14,206 nucleotides of DNA from assembly GCA_030038695.1 (NCBI GenBank), contig JASHSN010000240.1:1-14206 (forward strand). The letters run 5' to 3'. Within the stretch, counting starts at the first letter, position 1, and the number at the start of each line of letters is the position of its first letter. Shown one piece after another: positions 1-5,777 of this stretch. A program made the position numbers and the translations under genes. The stretch is from Nitrososphaeraceae archaeon (GTDB lineage: Archaea > Thermoproteota > Nitrososphaeria > Nitrososphaerales > Nitrososphaeraceae). The notes beneath the pieces are model-generated. The model made no database searches, was not told the DNA's origin, and was given only the letters and a program-made list of their open reading frames with translations.

Positions 1-839
1 AATCTCGCACCTGGAGCTATACCGACAACTCCAAAAGAATTATCTTCGGCCGCGGCAATACCTGCTACGGCAGTTCCATGTCCATTATCATCATTGGCTG
101 ATGACGTTCCTGGGACAAAGCTTACTTGTCTATAGACATTGAGGTTTGGGTGGGTAAGATCTATGCCGGTATCTATTATGGCAATTCCTGCGTTTACCCT
201 AATTGGTGGATCAGATGGATCTAAGACACTTAAAGGTCCACCAACTCTAGAATATCCTGTAGAGACTGAGTTAGAGAAAGCCTGTACCTTGACGTCTGGT
301 TCTACAAAATCTACTAATGGATTTGATAAAATTGAATTCAGAACTAGTCTGTCTGGGATATTAATTGTAAATCCTTTGATAGCGCTATCATAGACAAAGG
401 GAACATGTGCTCCCATACCTATTGCCTGCTGCGCTACTGATTGTGGATTTTCTGTTACTCCATTTTTCAGAACTACTATATACTGATGTGGTATTATCTC
501 TCCTAAAACCTCTCTTAATTTGGCTTGGGCAAAATGTTTCACCTCGTTGGCAATATCTTCAGCACTTCTGAGATCGCTTATACTGTGACTAATAATACCG
601 CCCTGCATCGAATTTGTCGCAATAAATGGGTTTTCTCCAATTGATGTATTTGGAAGAGGTGCTTCAGTACGGATCTTTTCGTTATTACCAGAATAGATCA
701 TATCATTTTTATCTGCTATTCTTGAATGTTTTTTGCCTTGGACAAAGCTAAATACGCTGTAGAAAGGGTTTGATATCGTATACAATGTTAATATGATAAA
801 TAATGCCGAAAATATCAATATCCTAAGTGCATCTTTCAT
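1..839 (-). CDS. Subtilisin-like S8 serine protease, N-terminal part (3' end outside window)
   Basis: This frame is open from an ATG at 839 down to base 1, giving 279 residues, so the gene is cut by the window edge. Residues 5-25 are hydrophobic and act as a signal peptide or membrane anchor, so the protease is probably exported. Residues about 119-186 resemble an inhibitor I9-type propeptide (YIVVLKNG near 120, then a strand ending in DFVEPD). The catalytic domain then begins, with the Asp at residue 223 in IIDTGID and the His at 254 in NGHGTAVAGIAAA, both classic S8 motifs. The Ser of the triad must lie outside the window. A TTAAAATATC element about 30 bases upstream is a likely TATA box. 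It is known of the family that the propeptide is cleaved on maturation; the substrate here is unknown. Confidence 0.93.
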   Translation of the reverse strand, partial: MKDALRILIFSALFIILTLYTISNPFYSVFSFVQGKKHSRIADKNDMIYSGNNEKIRTEAPLPNTSIGENPFIATNSMQGGIISHSISDLRSAEDIANEVKHFAQAKLREVLGEIIPHQYIVVLKNGVTENPQSVAQQAIGMGAHVPFVYDSAIKGFTINIPDRLVLNSILSNPLVDFVEPDVKVQAFSNSVSTGYSRVGGPLSVLDPSDPPIRVNAGIAIIDTGIDLTHPNLNVYRQVSFVPGTSSANDDNGHGTAVAGIAAAEDNSFGVVGIAPGAR

Positions 840-865
840 TTGCTTTGAGTCGTTCTTGAAGCTAT

Positions 866-875
866 GATATTTTAA
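866..875 (-). promoter_or_regulatory. TATA box of the S8 protease gene
   Basis: On the minus strand the sequence reads TTAAAATATC, centred about 31 bases before the ATG at 839. This matches archaeal promoter spacing with a very short leader. It is inferred from composition and distance only. Confidence 0.4.
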
Positions 876-1092
876 CGTGAATATAAAATTAAGACTAGCT
901 TTATTATATTTACAAAACACTAAAGATGGTCATTGTACCGATTTTGTTACATTGATTCTAGAGAAGGTTTGGCACACTTCTAAAGATGCGAGCAGTATAA
1001 CTCTCCCATATTGTCGCTATTTCTATATTGAGTTTTCCTTTCAGAGATGAGCTTCATTCTGTTGTAATTTTCACGCTATTTATCAGACGATT

Positions 1093-1109
1093 ACACCGAT
1101 TGCGGGTGT
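1093..1109 (-). terminator. Short hairpin directly after the winged-helix gene
   Basis: ACACC at 1093-1097 and GGTGT at 1105-1109 form a 5-bp stem with a 7-base loop, immediately after the TAA stop at 1110-1112 of the minus-strand gene. No T-run follows, so its role as a terminator is weakly supported. The rest of 840-1092 shows no gene that I can recognise. Confidence 0.2.
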
Positions 1110-1397
1110 TTAATTTGCTGATGGTATTTTCTTACTATGCAACGTCGTAGTAAGAGGATTCAATTCTTGCACTCGACTATGAATATGTAGGAAGTTCATG
1201 CCCTTTTCCGTAGTTTTGAAGGATCTTGGTCCGTCTGTATACTTTATTAGTCCTTTTTCTATTAGAAGTAATAGGTATTCCTTGGTTACGGTATGTGAAA
1301 GATATACATCATACATTATTTTCGTCAACCTAACAGCATTGCCGTTCGCACTTTCAAGAATCTGTGCGATGATTTCATTTTTATCCCTATACTTCAT
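1110..1397 (-). CDS. ArnR1-like winged-helix DNA-binding protein
   Basis: The 95-residue protein has the short winged-helix layout common in thaumarchaea. An N-terminal helix (MKYRDKNEIIAQILESA) is followed by a helix-turn-helix around residues 20-47, where the second helix KEYLLLLIEKGLI would contact DNA. A wing then reads IKYTDGPRSFKTTEKGMNFL (residues 51-70). Family members are small soluble transcription regulators; no target can be read from the sequence. A TTTATTTA box lies about 30 bases before the ATG, so the mRNA is probably leaderless. It diverges from a possible small protein at 1474, and the two TATA boxes are only 8 bases apart, so binding here could affect both genes. Confidence 0.8.
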   Translation of the reverse strand: MKYRDKNEIIAQILESANGNAVRLTKIMYDVYLSHTVTKEYLLLLIEKGLIKYTDGPRSFKTTEKGMNFLHIHSRVQELNPLTTTLHSKKIPSAN

Positions 1398-1423
1398 AGT
1401 ATAAATCTAGCATACTAGATTAC

Positions 1424-1431
1424 TAAATAAA
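1424..1431 (-). promoter_or_regulatory. TATA box of the winged-helix gene
   Basis: The minus strand reads TTTATTTA, centred about 30 bases before the ATG at 1397. Together with the plus-strand box at 1440-1447 it forms a compact divergent promoter. Confidence 0.5.
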
Positions 1432-1439
1432 AGTGTGCC

Positions 1440-1447
1440 TATAAAAA
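1440..1447 (+). promoter_or_regulatory. TATA box facing the 35-codon ORF
   Basis: The plus strand reads TATAAAAA, centred about 30 bases before the ATG at 1474. This is a close match to the archaeal TATA consensus at the right distance for a leaderless transcript. Confidence 0.5.
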
Positions 1448-1473
1448 TGTGAAGACGATTATCGGATCTTTTT

Positions 1474-1581
1474 ATGAATATACATTATATGATTATTCAT
1501 GCTTTCTCATGTCCATATGGATACCAGTGGAATCGGCATCTGCAGGCTTGTGTAGACACATTTGACCGACCAGCCTATTAA
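1474..1581 (+). CDS. Possible 35-residue cysteine-containing small protein
   Basis: An ATG at 1474 opens a 35-codon frame ending in TAA. The product contains CPYGYQWNRHLQACV (residues 13-27), that is C-P-x-G-x-x-W-N followed by a second Cys eleven residues after the first-Cys motif. This spacing resembles short disulphide or metal-binding modules of secreted proteins. The main support is a good TATA box about 30 bases upstream and the lack of any other gene for it to serve. The frame is short enough to arise by chance, and I do not recognise the family. It ends two bases before the GTG that opens the J-domain remnant, in another frame. Confidence 0.35.
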   Translation: MNIHYMIIHAFSCPYGYQWNRHLQACVDTFDRPAY

Positions 1582-1583
1582 TA

Positions 1584-1679
1584 GTGCTGCAAAATTATTA
1601 TGAGATTTTAGGTGTCAATAACCACGCCTCTCAAGCGGAAATAAAACAATGTTTCCGGAGTTTAGTTAGATTTGTGTAG
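1584..1679 (+). pseudogene. DnaJ J-domain remnant (N-terminal 31 codons)
   Basis: From a GTG at 1584 the frame reads a start followed by LQNYYEILGVNNHASQAEIK and then QCFRSLVRFV and a TAG. This matches the first two helices of a DnaJ J-domain (family pattern xYYEILGVxxxAsxxEIKxxyRxL), and the start sits four residues before YYEIL, as in intact DnaJ proteins. The frame stops just before the HPD tripeptide that J-domains need to stimulate Hsp70, and neither of the other two frames downstream continues the domain. No TATA box is seen at the expected distance. I read it as a decayed or truncated gene copy rather than an active cochaperone. The remaining 1680-1857 shows nothing else recognisable except an imperfect palindrome at about 1821-1841. 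Confidence 0.55.
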
Positions 1680-1857
1680 CGAATTGGATAGACACGAAAT
1701 AGGCGTTTATTTGTCCAAAATACAGTTCTGTGTCTGGCCAATTGTGTAAGTCAATTTGGAGCTTTAATAAACTTCCAGCAATAATTGCCTGAATAGATGT
1801 TACCACCATCCTGAAGCATCAAGAAGGAGTCTCTCTTCTTTAAGGTATAAATGCCAT

Positions 1858-2253
1858 TCAATCGTCGTTGCTAGGTCCAGTGCTGCTCGTTGGCGACCTT
1901 TTCTGCCAAGCAAAGAACATAAAGACGAACGGAATGGTCATGGCACCGGCTGTGATAAAAATAGGCTGAAATGTCCAAGACTCAACTTTAATTCCAAAAA
2001 GTTGTAAAAAGGGAAGTGGGAAGACTGCATATATCCAAAAAGCTGCAACTACCGCTAAGATAGGAATATTTCGTTTCAGAACCGAAACAAGGCTGATCTT
2101 GTTTATTTTCCTTCGATCGCACGTAACGCATTTTGTGGTACTATAACTCCCAGTCACATCTCCTGGAACAACACATGAGGTACAGATTTTGCGTTGACAG
2201 AAGTAACATTCCCTGGTTGGAAACTTCGAGCCGCAAATAGTACAATCAGCCAT
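1858..2253 (-). CDS. Membrane protein with N-terminal four-CxxC zinc finger
   Basis: The 131-residue protein has four CxxC pairs in its first 45 residues (Cys 4/7, 16/19, 24/27 and 42/45). This arrangement suits two zinc ions in a cross-brace, FYVE/RING-like fold. Two hydrophobic stretches follow, about residues 62-84 and 96-115, ending in a charged, Ser-rich tail. The zinc domain is therefore probably on the cytosolic side of a two-pass membrane protein. I cannot name a function; it could be a lipid- or protein-binding adaptor. Its TATA box (2285-2292) reads well on both strands and is shared with the divergent dehydrogenase gene. Confidence 0.8.
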   Translation of the reverse strand: MADCTICGSKFPTRECYFCQRKICTSCVVPGDVTGSYSTTKCVTCDRRKINKISLVSVLKRNIPILAVVAAFWIYAVFPLPFLQLFGIKVESWTFQPIFITAGAMTIPFVFMFFAWQKRSPTSSTGPSNDD

Positions 2254-2284
2254 GTTTTCAGGTAAAGTATGTACACGGAGAGGA

Positions 2285-2292
2285 TATTAAAA
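2285..2292. promoter_or_regulatory. Shared two-way TATA element
   Basis: The sequence is TATTAAAA on the plus strand and TTTTAATA on the minus strand. It is centred about 35 bases before the ATG at 2253 (minus) and about 27 bases before the ATG at 2315 (plus), so a single element could position transcription in both directions. Confidence 0.45.
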
Positions 2293-2314
2293 CATTGGTC
2301 AATGGAAATAAGGA

Positions 2315-3442
2315 ATGATAAGTAATCAATTTGCAAGACAGGCAGCTAGACTTCGATGCACGCGGAAGAGGCACGAGAGGTACTTTCTAAATAGGAAGAC
2401 TGATAAGGTATGGTATATAATCTGCAACAAGAAAATGGACACGAGGTTCGAAGATACTAGAAAAGAACGGAATTCCAATTTCGCACCTGGATTTTCTATT
2501 AATATGCAATCCTCAGTCAAGACCCAACGAACACACTATGCCACATCTCATTTCAATAGAGTACTTGTTGTTGGCTTAGGTCAGCTAGGATTGCCTGTGG
2601 CAAAATACATAAAGGAAAGAGGATATGATGCATATGGATACGATATTAATTCAACAGCTATGCATGTTGCGGAGAAAGCATCAATCAAGAAGGCTGTTGA
2701 TTTTGGTGAATTTGATGTTTATATCTTATGTGTCTCAACCCATAGACCAGGAGATATCTTTTCTCCGCATATAGATGGTTTGTTGTCTGTAATTGAGAAG
2801 ATTTCAGATGAAGCAAAAAACGGAGCACTTTTATCGATAGAAAGTACTATTCCAAAGGGGACGTCAAAGAAGGTATTTGAAGCTTTAAATCATAGACTGC
2901 ATGTAGTTCATGCCCCACATAGATGGTATGCTGCAGAAGAGAAAGATCATGGTATCAATCAACCTCGTGTTATAGGCGGGGTTTGCGAATGCTGTCTTAA
3001 CGCAGGGATGCAATTTTATGGAGATGCAAAAGTTTACCGATCTTCCTCTTCATCACAAATTCCAAATGAATACAATTTCAAAAGCCTAGGAATCCCTATG
3101 CATTCAGTAAGAGAAATTGAAATTGCTGAATTGACCAAGGTTGTTGAGAATGCACACAGATATCTACAGATAGCCTTCGCTGAAGAACTTTATCTATATT
3201 GTCAGGCAAATAACGTAAACTTCAACGAATTACGAGATGCCGTGAATACCAAATGGAATGTCGACATTTTAGAACCAAGAGAAGGCATAGGAGGACATTG
3301 CCTACCAAAAGACACCAAAATGTTTCTGCAGTCATCAAAATCTATAAGAAGCAAAATCGTCTCGGCCGCTATAGAAGTAGATCAGGATTATAGGACATAC
3401 AGACATACAAAGGGACGAGCAGACACTAGACATTTGATCTGA
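2315..3442 (+). CDS. Short UDP-glucose/GDP-mannose dehydrogenase-like protein
   Basis: This family oxidises nucleotide sugars to uronic acids with NAD+, for cell-surface polysaccharide. The Rossmann motif VVGLGQLGLP (Gly 87, 89, 92) ends its second strand at Asp110. Substrate-domain landmarks are ESTIPKGTS near 176-184, Lys275 and Asn279 in ELTKVVENAHR, and the catalytic Cys329 in GIGGHCLPKD. The usual C-terminal UDP-binding domain of about 100 residues is absent: the protein ends 46 residues after the Cys. The usual SPER-like segment reads HAPHRW. The 80 or so residues before the Rossmann fold are basic and unusual. ATGs at 2435 and 2504 are alternative starts; 2315 is kept because of its TATA spacing and the lack of stop codons. 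It may be a truncated enzyme or a short subfamily. Confidence 0.8.
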   Translation: MISNQFARQAARLRCTRKRHERYFLNRKTDKVWYIICNKKMDTRFEDTRKERNSNFAPGFSINMQSSVKTQRTHYATSHFNRVLVVGLGQLGLPVAKYIKERGYDAYGYDINSTAMHVAEKASIKKAVDFGEFDVYILCVSTHRPGDIFSPHIDGLLSVIEKISDEAKNGALLSIESTIPKGTSKKVFEALNHRLHVVHAPHRWYAAEEKDHGINQPRVIGGVCECCLNAGMQFYGDAKVYRSSSSSQIPNEYNFKSLGIPMHSVREIEIAELTKVVENAHRYLQIAFAEELYLYCQANNVNFNELRDAVNTKWNVDILEPREGIGGHCLPKDTKMFLQSSKSIRSKIVSAAIEVDQDYRTYRHTKGRADTRHLI

Positions 3443-3452
3443 TTAAAGGAGA

Positions 3453-3644
3453 ATGATCATCGGGTTGTTCTTATATTTCGATATAGCGAATGGGTGTTAC
3501 ACGATTGGGCTAGCTATTCGCTGCTATCACAATAGATCAGGGGTTACCACTAAGCCCATTCTATCTGACAGTACTATAAATGGCGTTATACTTGCACGAA
3601 ACCAATCGGAACACCTTCCACATCACATATTAGACTCGCTATGA
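3453..3644 (+). pseudogene. Possible glycosyltransferase family 2 N-terminal remnant
   Basis: A 63-codon frame starts 10 bases after the dehydrogenase stop, behind AAAGGAGA. Most of it is not recognisable, but its end, INGVILARNQSEHLPHHILD, resembles the first strand and helix of GT2 enzymes (pattern vsvvIpArNEexxLpxxLxSL). The frame then stops before the nucleotide-binding DDGS region, and no other frame continues the family. It is adjacent to a truncated sugar-nucleotide dehydrogenase, so a decayed polysaccharide locus would explain both. A chance resemblance or a real 63-residue protein is possible. The GGAG lies only two bases from the ATG, which is too close for a good ribosome-binding site. 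Confidence 0.28.
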
Positions 3645-3666
3645 TATCGTTAAAAATAACTCCATA

Positions 3667-4053
3667 CTACGTTATAGGTATAGTGCTTGATTTCGGGATA
3701 GGAATATGCAGTATAATAACGCCTTCTACATATTTGGCTGTACCAATAACCTTTTCATCATCCTTAATCGAAAATGGTAACGGTACCTTCTTATCTATGG
3801 AGGTAGGTCTTTGTCGATAATACACGGTTCCGAGATTTTCTTCTGGTTCTCTCTTCGCGCTAATTGATAGAACATTTCCGATTATTCTTAGTTTAATATC
3901 GTTCTTTGAAAATCCTGGTAAGTCAACAGTGACTACCAAATCGTTTCCATCTTCGAACAGATCGATTGCCGGCATTACAAATTCGTAAAATTCCCTAGAT
4001 TTATTACCCAATTCCTTCATAAACTCCTTAGCCATATACTGTGCTAAACCCAT
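3667..4053 (-). CDS. Small heat-shock protein, Hsp20/alpha-crystallin family
   Basis: The 128-residue protein carries an alpha-crystallin domain from about residue 29 to 119. DLVVTVDLPGFSKNDIKLRI and VLSISAKRE mark its first strands, and GVIILHIPIPK its last. The end TIPIT supplies the I-x-I anchor that docks into a neighbouring subunit. These proteins are ATP-independent holdases that form large cytosolic oligomers and bind unfolding proteins. The N-terminal arm is short (about 28 residues). A TTTATAAC box is centred about 25 bases before the ATG, so the transcript is leaderless. A TTATTTTTAA stretch just past the stop (3648-3657) may serve as a terminator. No heat-shock operator can be identified with confidence. 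Confidence 0.93.
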   Translation of the reverse strand: MGLAQYMAKEFMKELGNKSREFYEFVMPAIDLFEDGNDLVVTVDLPGFSKNDIKLRIIGNVLSISAKREPEENLGTVYYRQRPTSIDKKVPLPFSIKDDEKVIGTAKYVEGVIILHIPIPKSSTIPIT

Positions 4054-4073
4054 AAATTAGAATAGCTGTTATT

Positions 4074-4081
4074 GTTATAAA
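4074..4081 (-). promoter_or_regulatory. TATA box of the Hsp20 gene
   Basis: The minus strand reads TTTATAAC, centred about 25 bases before the ATG at 4053, which fits a leaderless archaeal promoter. Confidence 0.5.
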
Positions 4082-4142
4082 TCCTTTCTTCCCAGACTCT
4101 AGAGTTGTGCTGGATACATAGATGGAGTATAAGCATAGGTAA

Positions 4143-4158
4143 TGTTCTAAATAGAACA
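4143..4158. repeat. Inverted repeat TGTTCT-N4-AGAACA
   Basis: TGTTCT and AGAACA form a perfect 6-bp inverted repeat around AAAT, about 60 bases upstream of the Hsp20 TATA box. It could be an operator or a chance palindrome. Confidence 0.35.
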
Positions 4159-4195
4159 CAATTGTGGTGTATCTTCCTTGAATCCCTTAGGGTCA

Positions 4196-4237
4196 TCTCA
4201 ACTCCCCGTTTGAAGTTGAATCCAACTACAGGTTGAG
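4196..4237. other. Nested inverted repeats in the Hsp20 / methyltransferase gap
   Basis: CTCAAC and GTTGAG flank an inner AGTTG-AATC-CAACT hairpin. No T-run follows. It lies after the methyltransferase stop on the minus strand and could be a 3' structure; I assign no function. Confidence 0.25.
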
Positions 4238-4283
4238 TGATCGTCGATATACATATAATTATGTACGAATGTTTATCATCTTG

Positions 4284-4949
4284 CTAATTTGGAGCTAATT
4301 TGATTGTAATTTCTTCACCGTTTCCAATTGGTACCATTATCGACTGGACGTAGGGTTTACTGCGGACATAATTTGCATAGTTTAACATCTGTGGCCGGTA
4401 ATCTTCGGGATATAGCATATTATCTGTTGCAACAATGCCGCCAACTCTTAGCATAGGAATTACCAAATCAAAGTAGTCTCTTAAATTCTCTTTGTCAGCA
4501 TCGAAGAATACAAAGTCGAATAAGCCGTCAATTTTTTTGGTGTCATTCTCTCTATGAAAGTTATTCGACAACTCCTGAAGGATGTTCATTGCACTACCCT
4601 CGACCACTTTGATAAGGGTATTCACTTCAGCATCATGAAAATTTTTAGTCGCCTTTTCAATCTTAGAATGATTAATATCTATAGTGATGATGGGGTTCGA
4701 TCCTTCGGCTTTACTAATGCCATTCTGAATCACCGCATCAGCAAACCAAAGCGTCGAATAGCCTACAGAAGTTCCTATTTCCAGAATTCTCTTCGCATGC
4801 ATGGCATTTAGGATTATTTTGAAAAATCTACCCGTATCGGGCGTGATCGCAAGCATTTCGTCTTCAGGGTGAACTATTAACTCTCCAGAACGCTCACGTT
4901 TCGACTGTTCTGCAAGTCTGTTAAGAAGGCGGACTATTTTTTCATCCAC
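4284..4949 (-). CDS. SAM-dependent O-methyltransferase, class I (CCoAOMT-like)
   Basis: The 221-residue protein matches the O-methyltransferase family 3 fold. The SAM-binding loop is ILEIGTSVGYST (residues 55-66). The acidic residue after strand 2 is Asp91 in ITIDINHSK. Family metal-binding positions appear as Asp150 in FFDADKEN and Asp176-Asn177 in VATDNML. Relatives methylate catechol-type hydroxyls using a divalent cation; the substrate here cannot be read. The start is a GTG at 4949, because the upstream frame closes with TAG and the nearby ATG is out of frame. A TTTTATAT box centred about 27 bases upstream supports a leaderless GTG start. Confidence 0.92.
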   Translation of the reverse strand: MDEKIVRLLNRLAEQSKRERSGELIVHPEDEMLAITPDTGRFFKIILNAMHAKRILEIGTSVGYSTLWFADAVIQNGISKAEGSNPIITIDINHSKIEKATKNFHDAEVNTLIKVVEGSAMNILQELSNNFHRENDTKKIDGLFDFVFFDADKENLRDYFDLVIPMLRVGGIVATDNMLYPEDYRPQMLNYANYVRSKPYVQSIMVPIGNGEEITIKLAPN

Positions 4950-4972
4950 AAACTACATCATATTGGATACCC

Positions 4973-4980
4973 ATATAAAA
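4973..4980 (-). promoter_or_regulatory. TATA box of the O-methyltransferase gene
   Basis: The minus strand reads TTTTATAT, centred about 27 bases before the GTG at 4949. This supports that GTG as the true start on a leaderless transcript. Confidence 0.5.
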
Positions 4981-5005
4981 CCAGATGAGAATTGATGCTC
5001 GGCCA

Positions 5006-5323
5006 CTACTTCTCAAAAGCACGAATAGCATCGACAACTTCTACACTCAACTTTATCGTGTAGGCACAGGCATCATCTGAGTTGTAATGGGATAACTTCT
5101 CAAGGAATTTTGACTTATCTCGGCCTCGCTCATACATGCCACCTGACTCCTTTATACAGAGTGGGAATTTCTGCATTTTGACTTCCTTCGATCTTAAATA
5201 TCGAATAAAGCGCTTGTAAGCTTCAACGTCATACCACTCCCAATTCTTCTCTTGACAGCACATTATCCAAACATCTATTGTATTCTGGAAGAATGCTTTT
5301 GAACGGAGCTCTTCAAGACTCAT
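5006..5323 (-). CDS. Uncharacterised 105-residue protein
   Basis: I do not recognise this protein. It is small, soluble and rich in charged and aromatic residues, with no signal peptide or membrane segment. WIMCCQEKNWEWYDVEAYKR (residues 19-38) is followed by a basic stretch (YLRSKEVKMQKF) and a helical C-terminus. Four Cys (22, 23, 56, 86) are scattered without a metal-binding pattern. The start at 5323 is firm because a TAG lies four codons upstream in frame. No TATA box lies at leaderless distance; TTATATATTC near 5414-5423 would give a leader of about 70 bases. It lies downstream of rps10 on the same strand, 131 bases away. Confidence 0.65.
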   Translation of the reverse strand: MSLEELRSKAFFQNTIDVWIMCCQEKNWEWYDVEAYKRFIRYLRSKEVKMQKFPLCIKESGGMYERGRDKSKFLEKLSHYNSDDACAYTIKLSVEVVDAIRAFEK

Positions 5324-5454
5324 GATCTCAATCTATTTCTGAATCTGTCGTTCGAGTGTCTGTGCGGTAATATTGGATGTGAGTCTCATATCTGAAACAT
5401 AAGCCTAGAGTTTGAATATATAATCACTTGTATATTTTTGTCATGCAACATGAT

Positions 5455-5766
5455 TTACTGGGTAAGAGAGACTTCGATGTAAACATCATCAGGGATCTTC
5501 AATCTCATTAGTTGTCGTATCGATCTATCATCAGCTCCTAGATCTATTACTCGCCTGTGAATTCGAAGTTCATATTTGTCATATGTATTTGTGCCTTGTC
5601 CACAAGGCGATTTTCTCGTAACGACTCTCATTTTTTTGGTAGGGAGTGGATGCGGACCTTTCAATCTAATTCCATTTTTTTCCCCAATTCCCTTTATTTC
5701 CGTACAGACTCCTTCAAGAGTTGAAAGGTTTGTGCTTGTGAGCTTTATCCGTGCTTCTTGTGGCAT
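5455..5766 (-). CDS. rps10: 30S ribosomal protein uS10
   Basis: The 103-residue protein has the normal archaeal uS10 length and layout. ARIKLTSTNLSTLEGVCTEI opens the first strand and helix. The long loop has GIRLKGPHPLPTKKMRVVTR. The signature GTNTYDKYELRIHRRVIDL lies at about residues 58-76. uS10 sits in the head of the small ribosomal subunit. It begins 11 bases after the TAG of the EF-1A gene on the same strand and is surely co-transcribed with it, a conserved archaeal gene pair. The gap reads TGTGAAACAAG and has at most a weak GTGA ribosome-binding site. Confidence 0.97.
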   Translation of the reverse strand: MPQEARIKLTSTNLSTLEGVCTEIKGIGEKNGIRLKGPHPLPTKKMRVVTRKSPCGQGTNTYDKYELRIHRRVIDLGADDRSIRQLMRLKIPDDVYIEVSLTQ

Positions 5767-5777
5767 CTTGTTTCACA

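Noticed and set aside
139..393. 84-codon plus-strand frame opposite the S8 protease
   Set aside because: The minus strand here encodes the protease propeptide and the catalytic Asp motif, so the plus frame is a shadow.
1821..1841. AAGAAGGAG-TCT-CTCTTCTT palindrome as a terminator for the zinc-finger gene
   Set aside because: The stem is imperfect and purine/pyrimidine-rich, and there is no T-run after it on the minus strand.
2154..2336. 60-codon minus-strand frame over the zinc-finger gene start
   Set aside because: It overlaps the true gene with its clear CxxC pattern in another frame.
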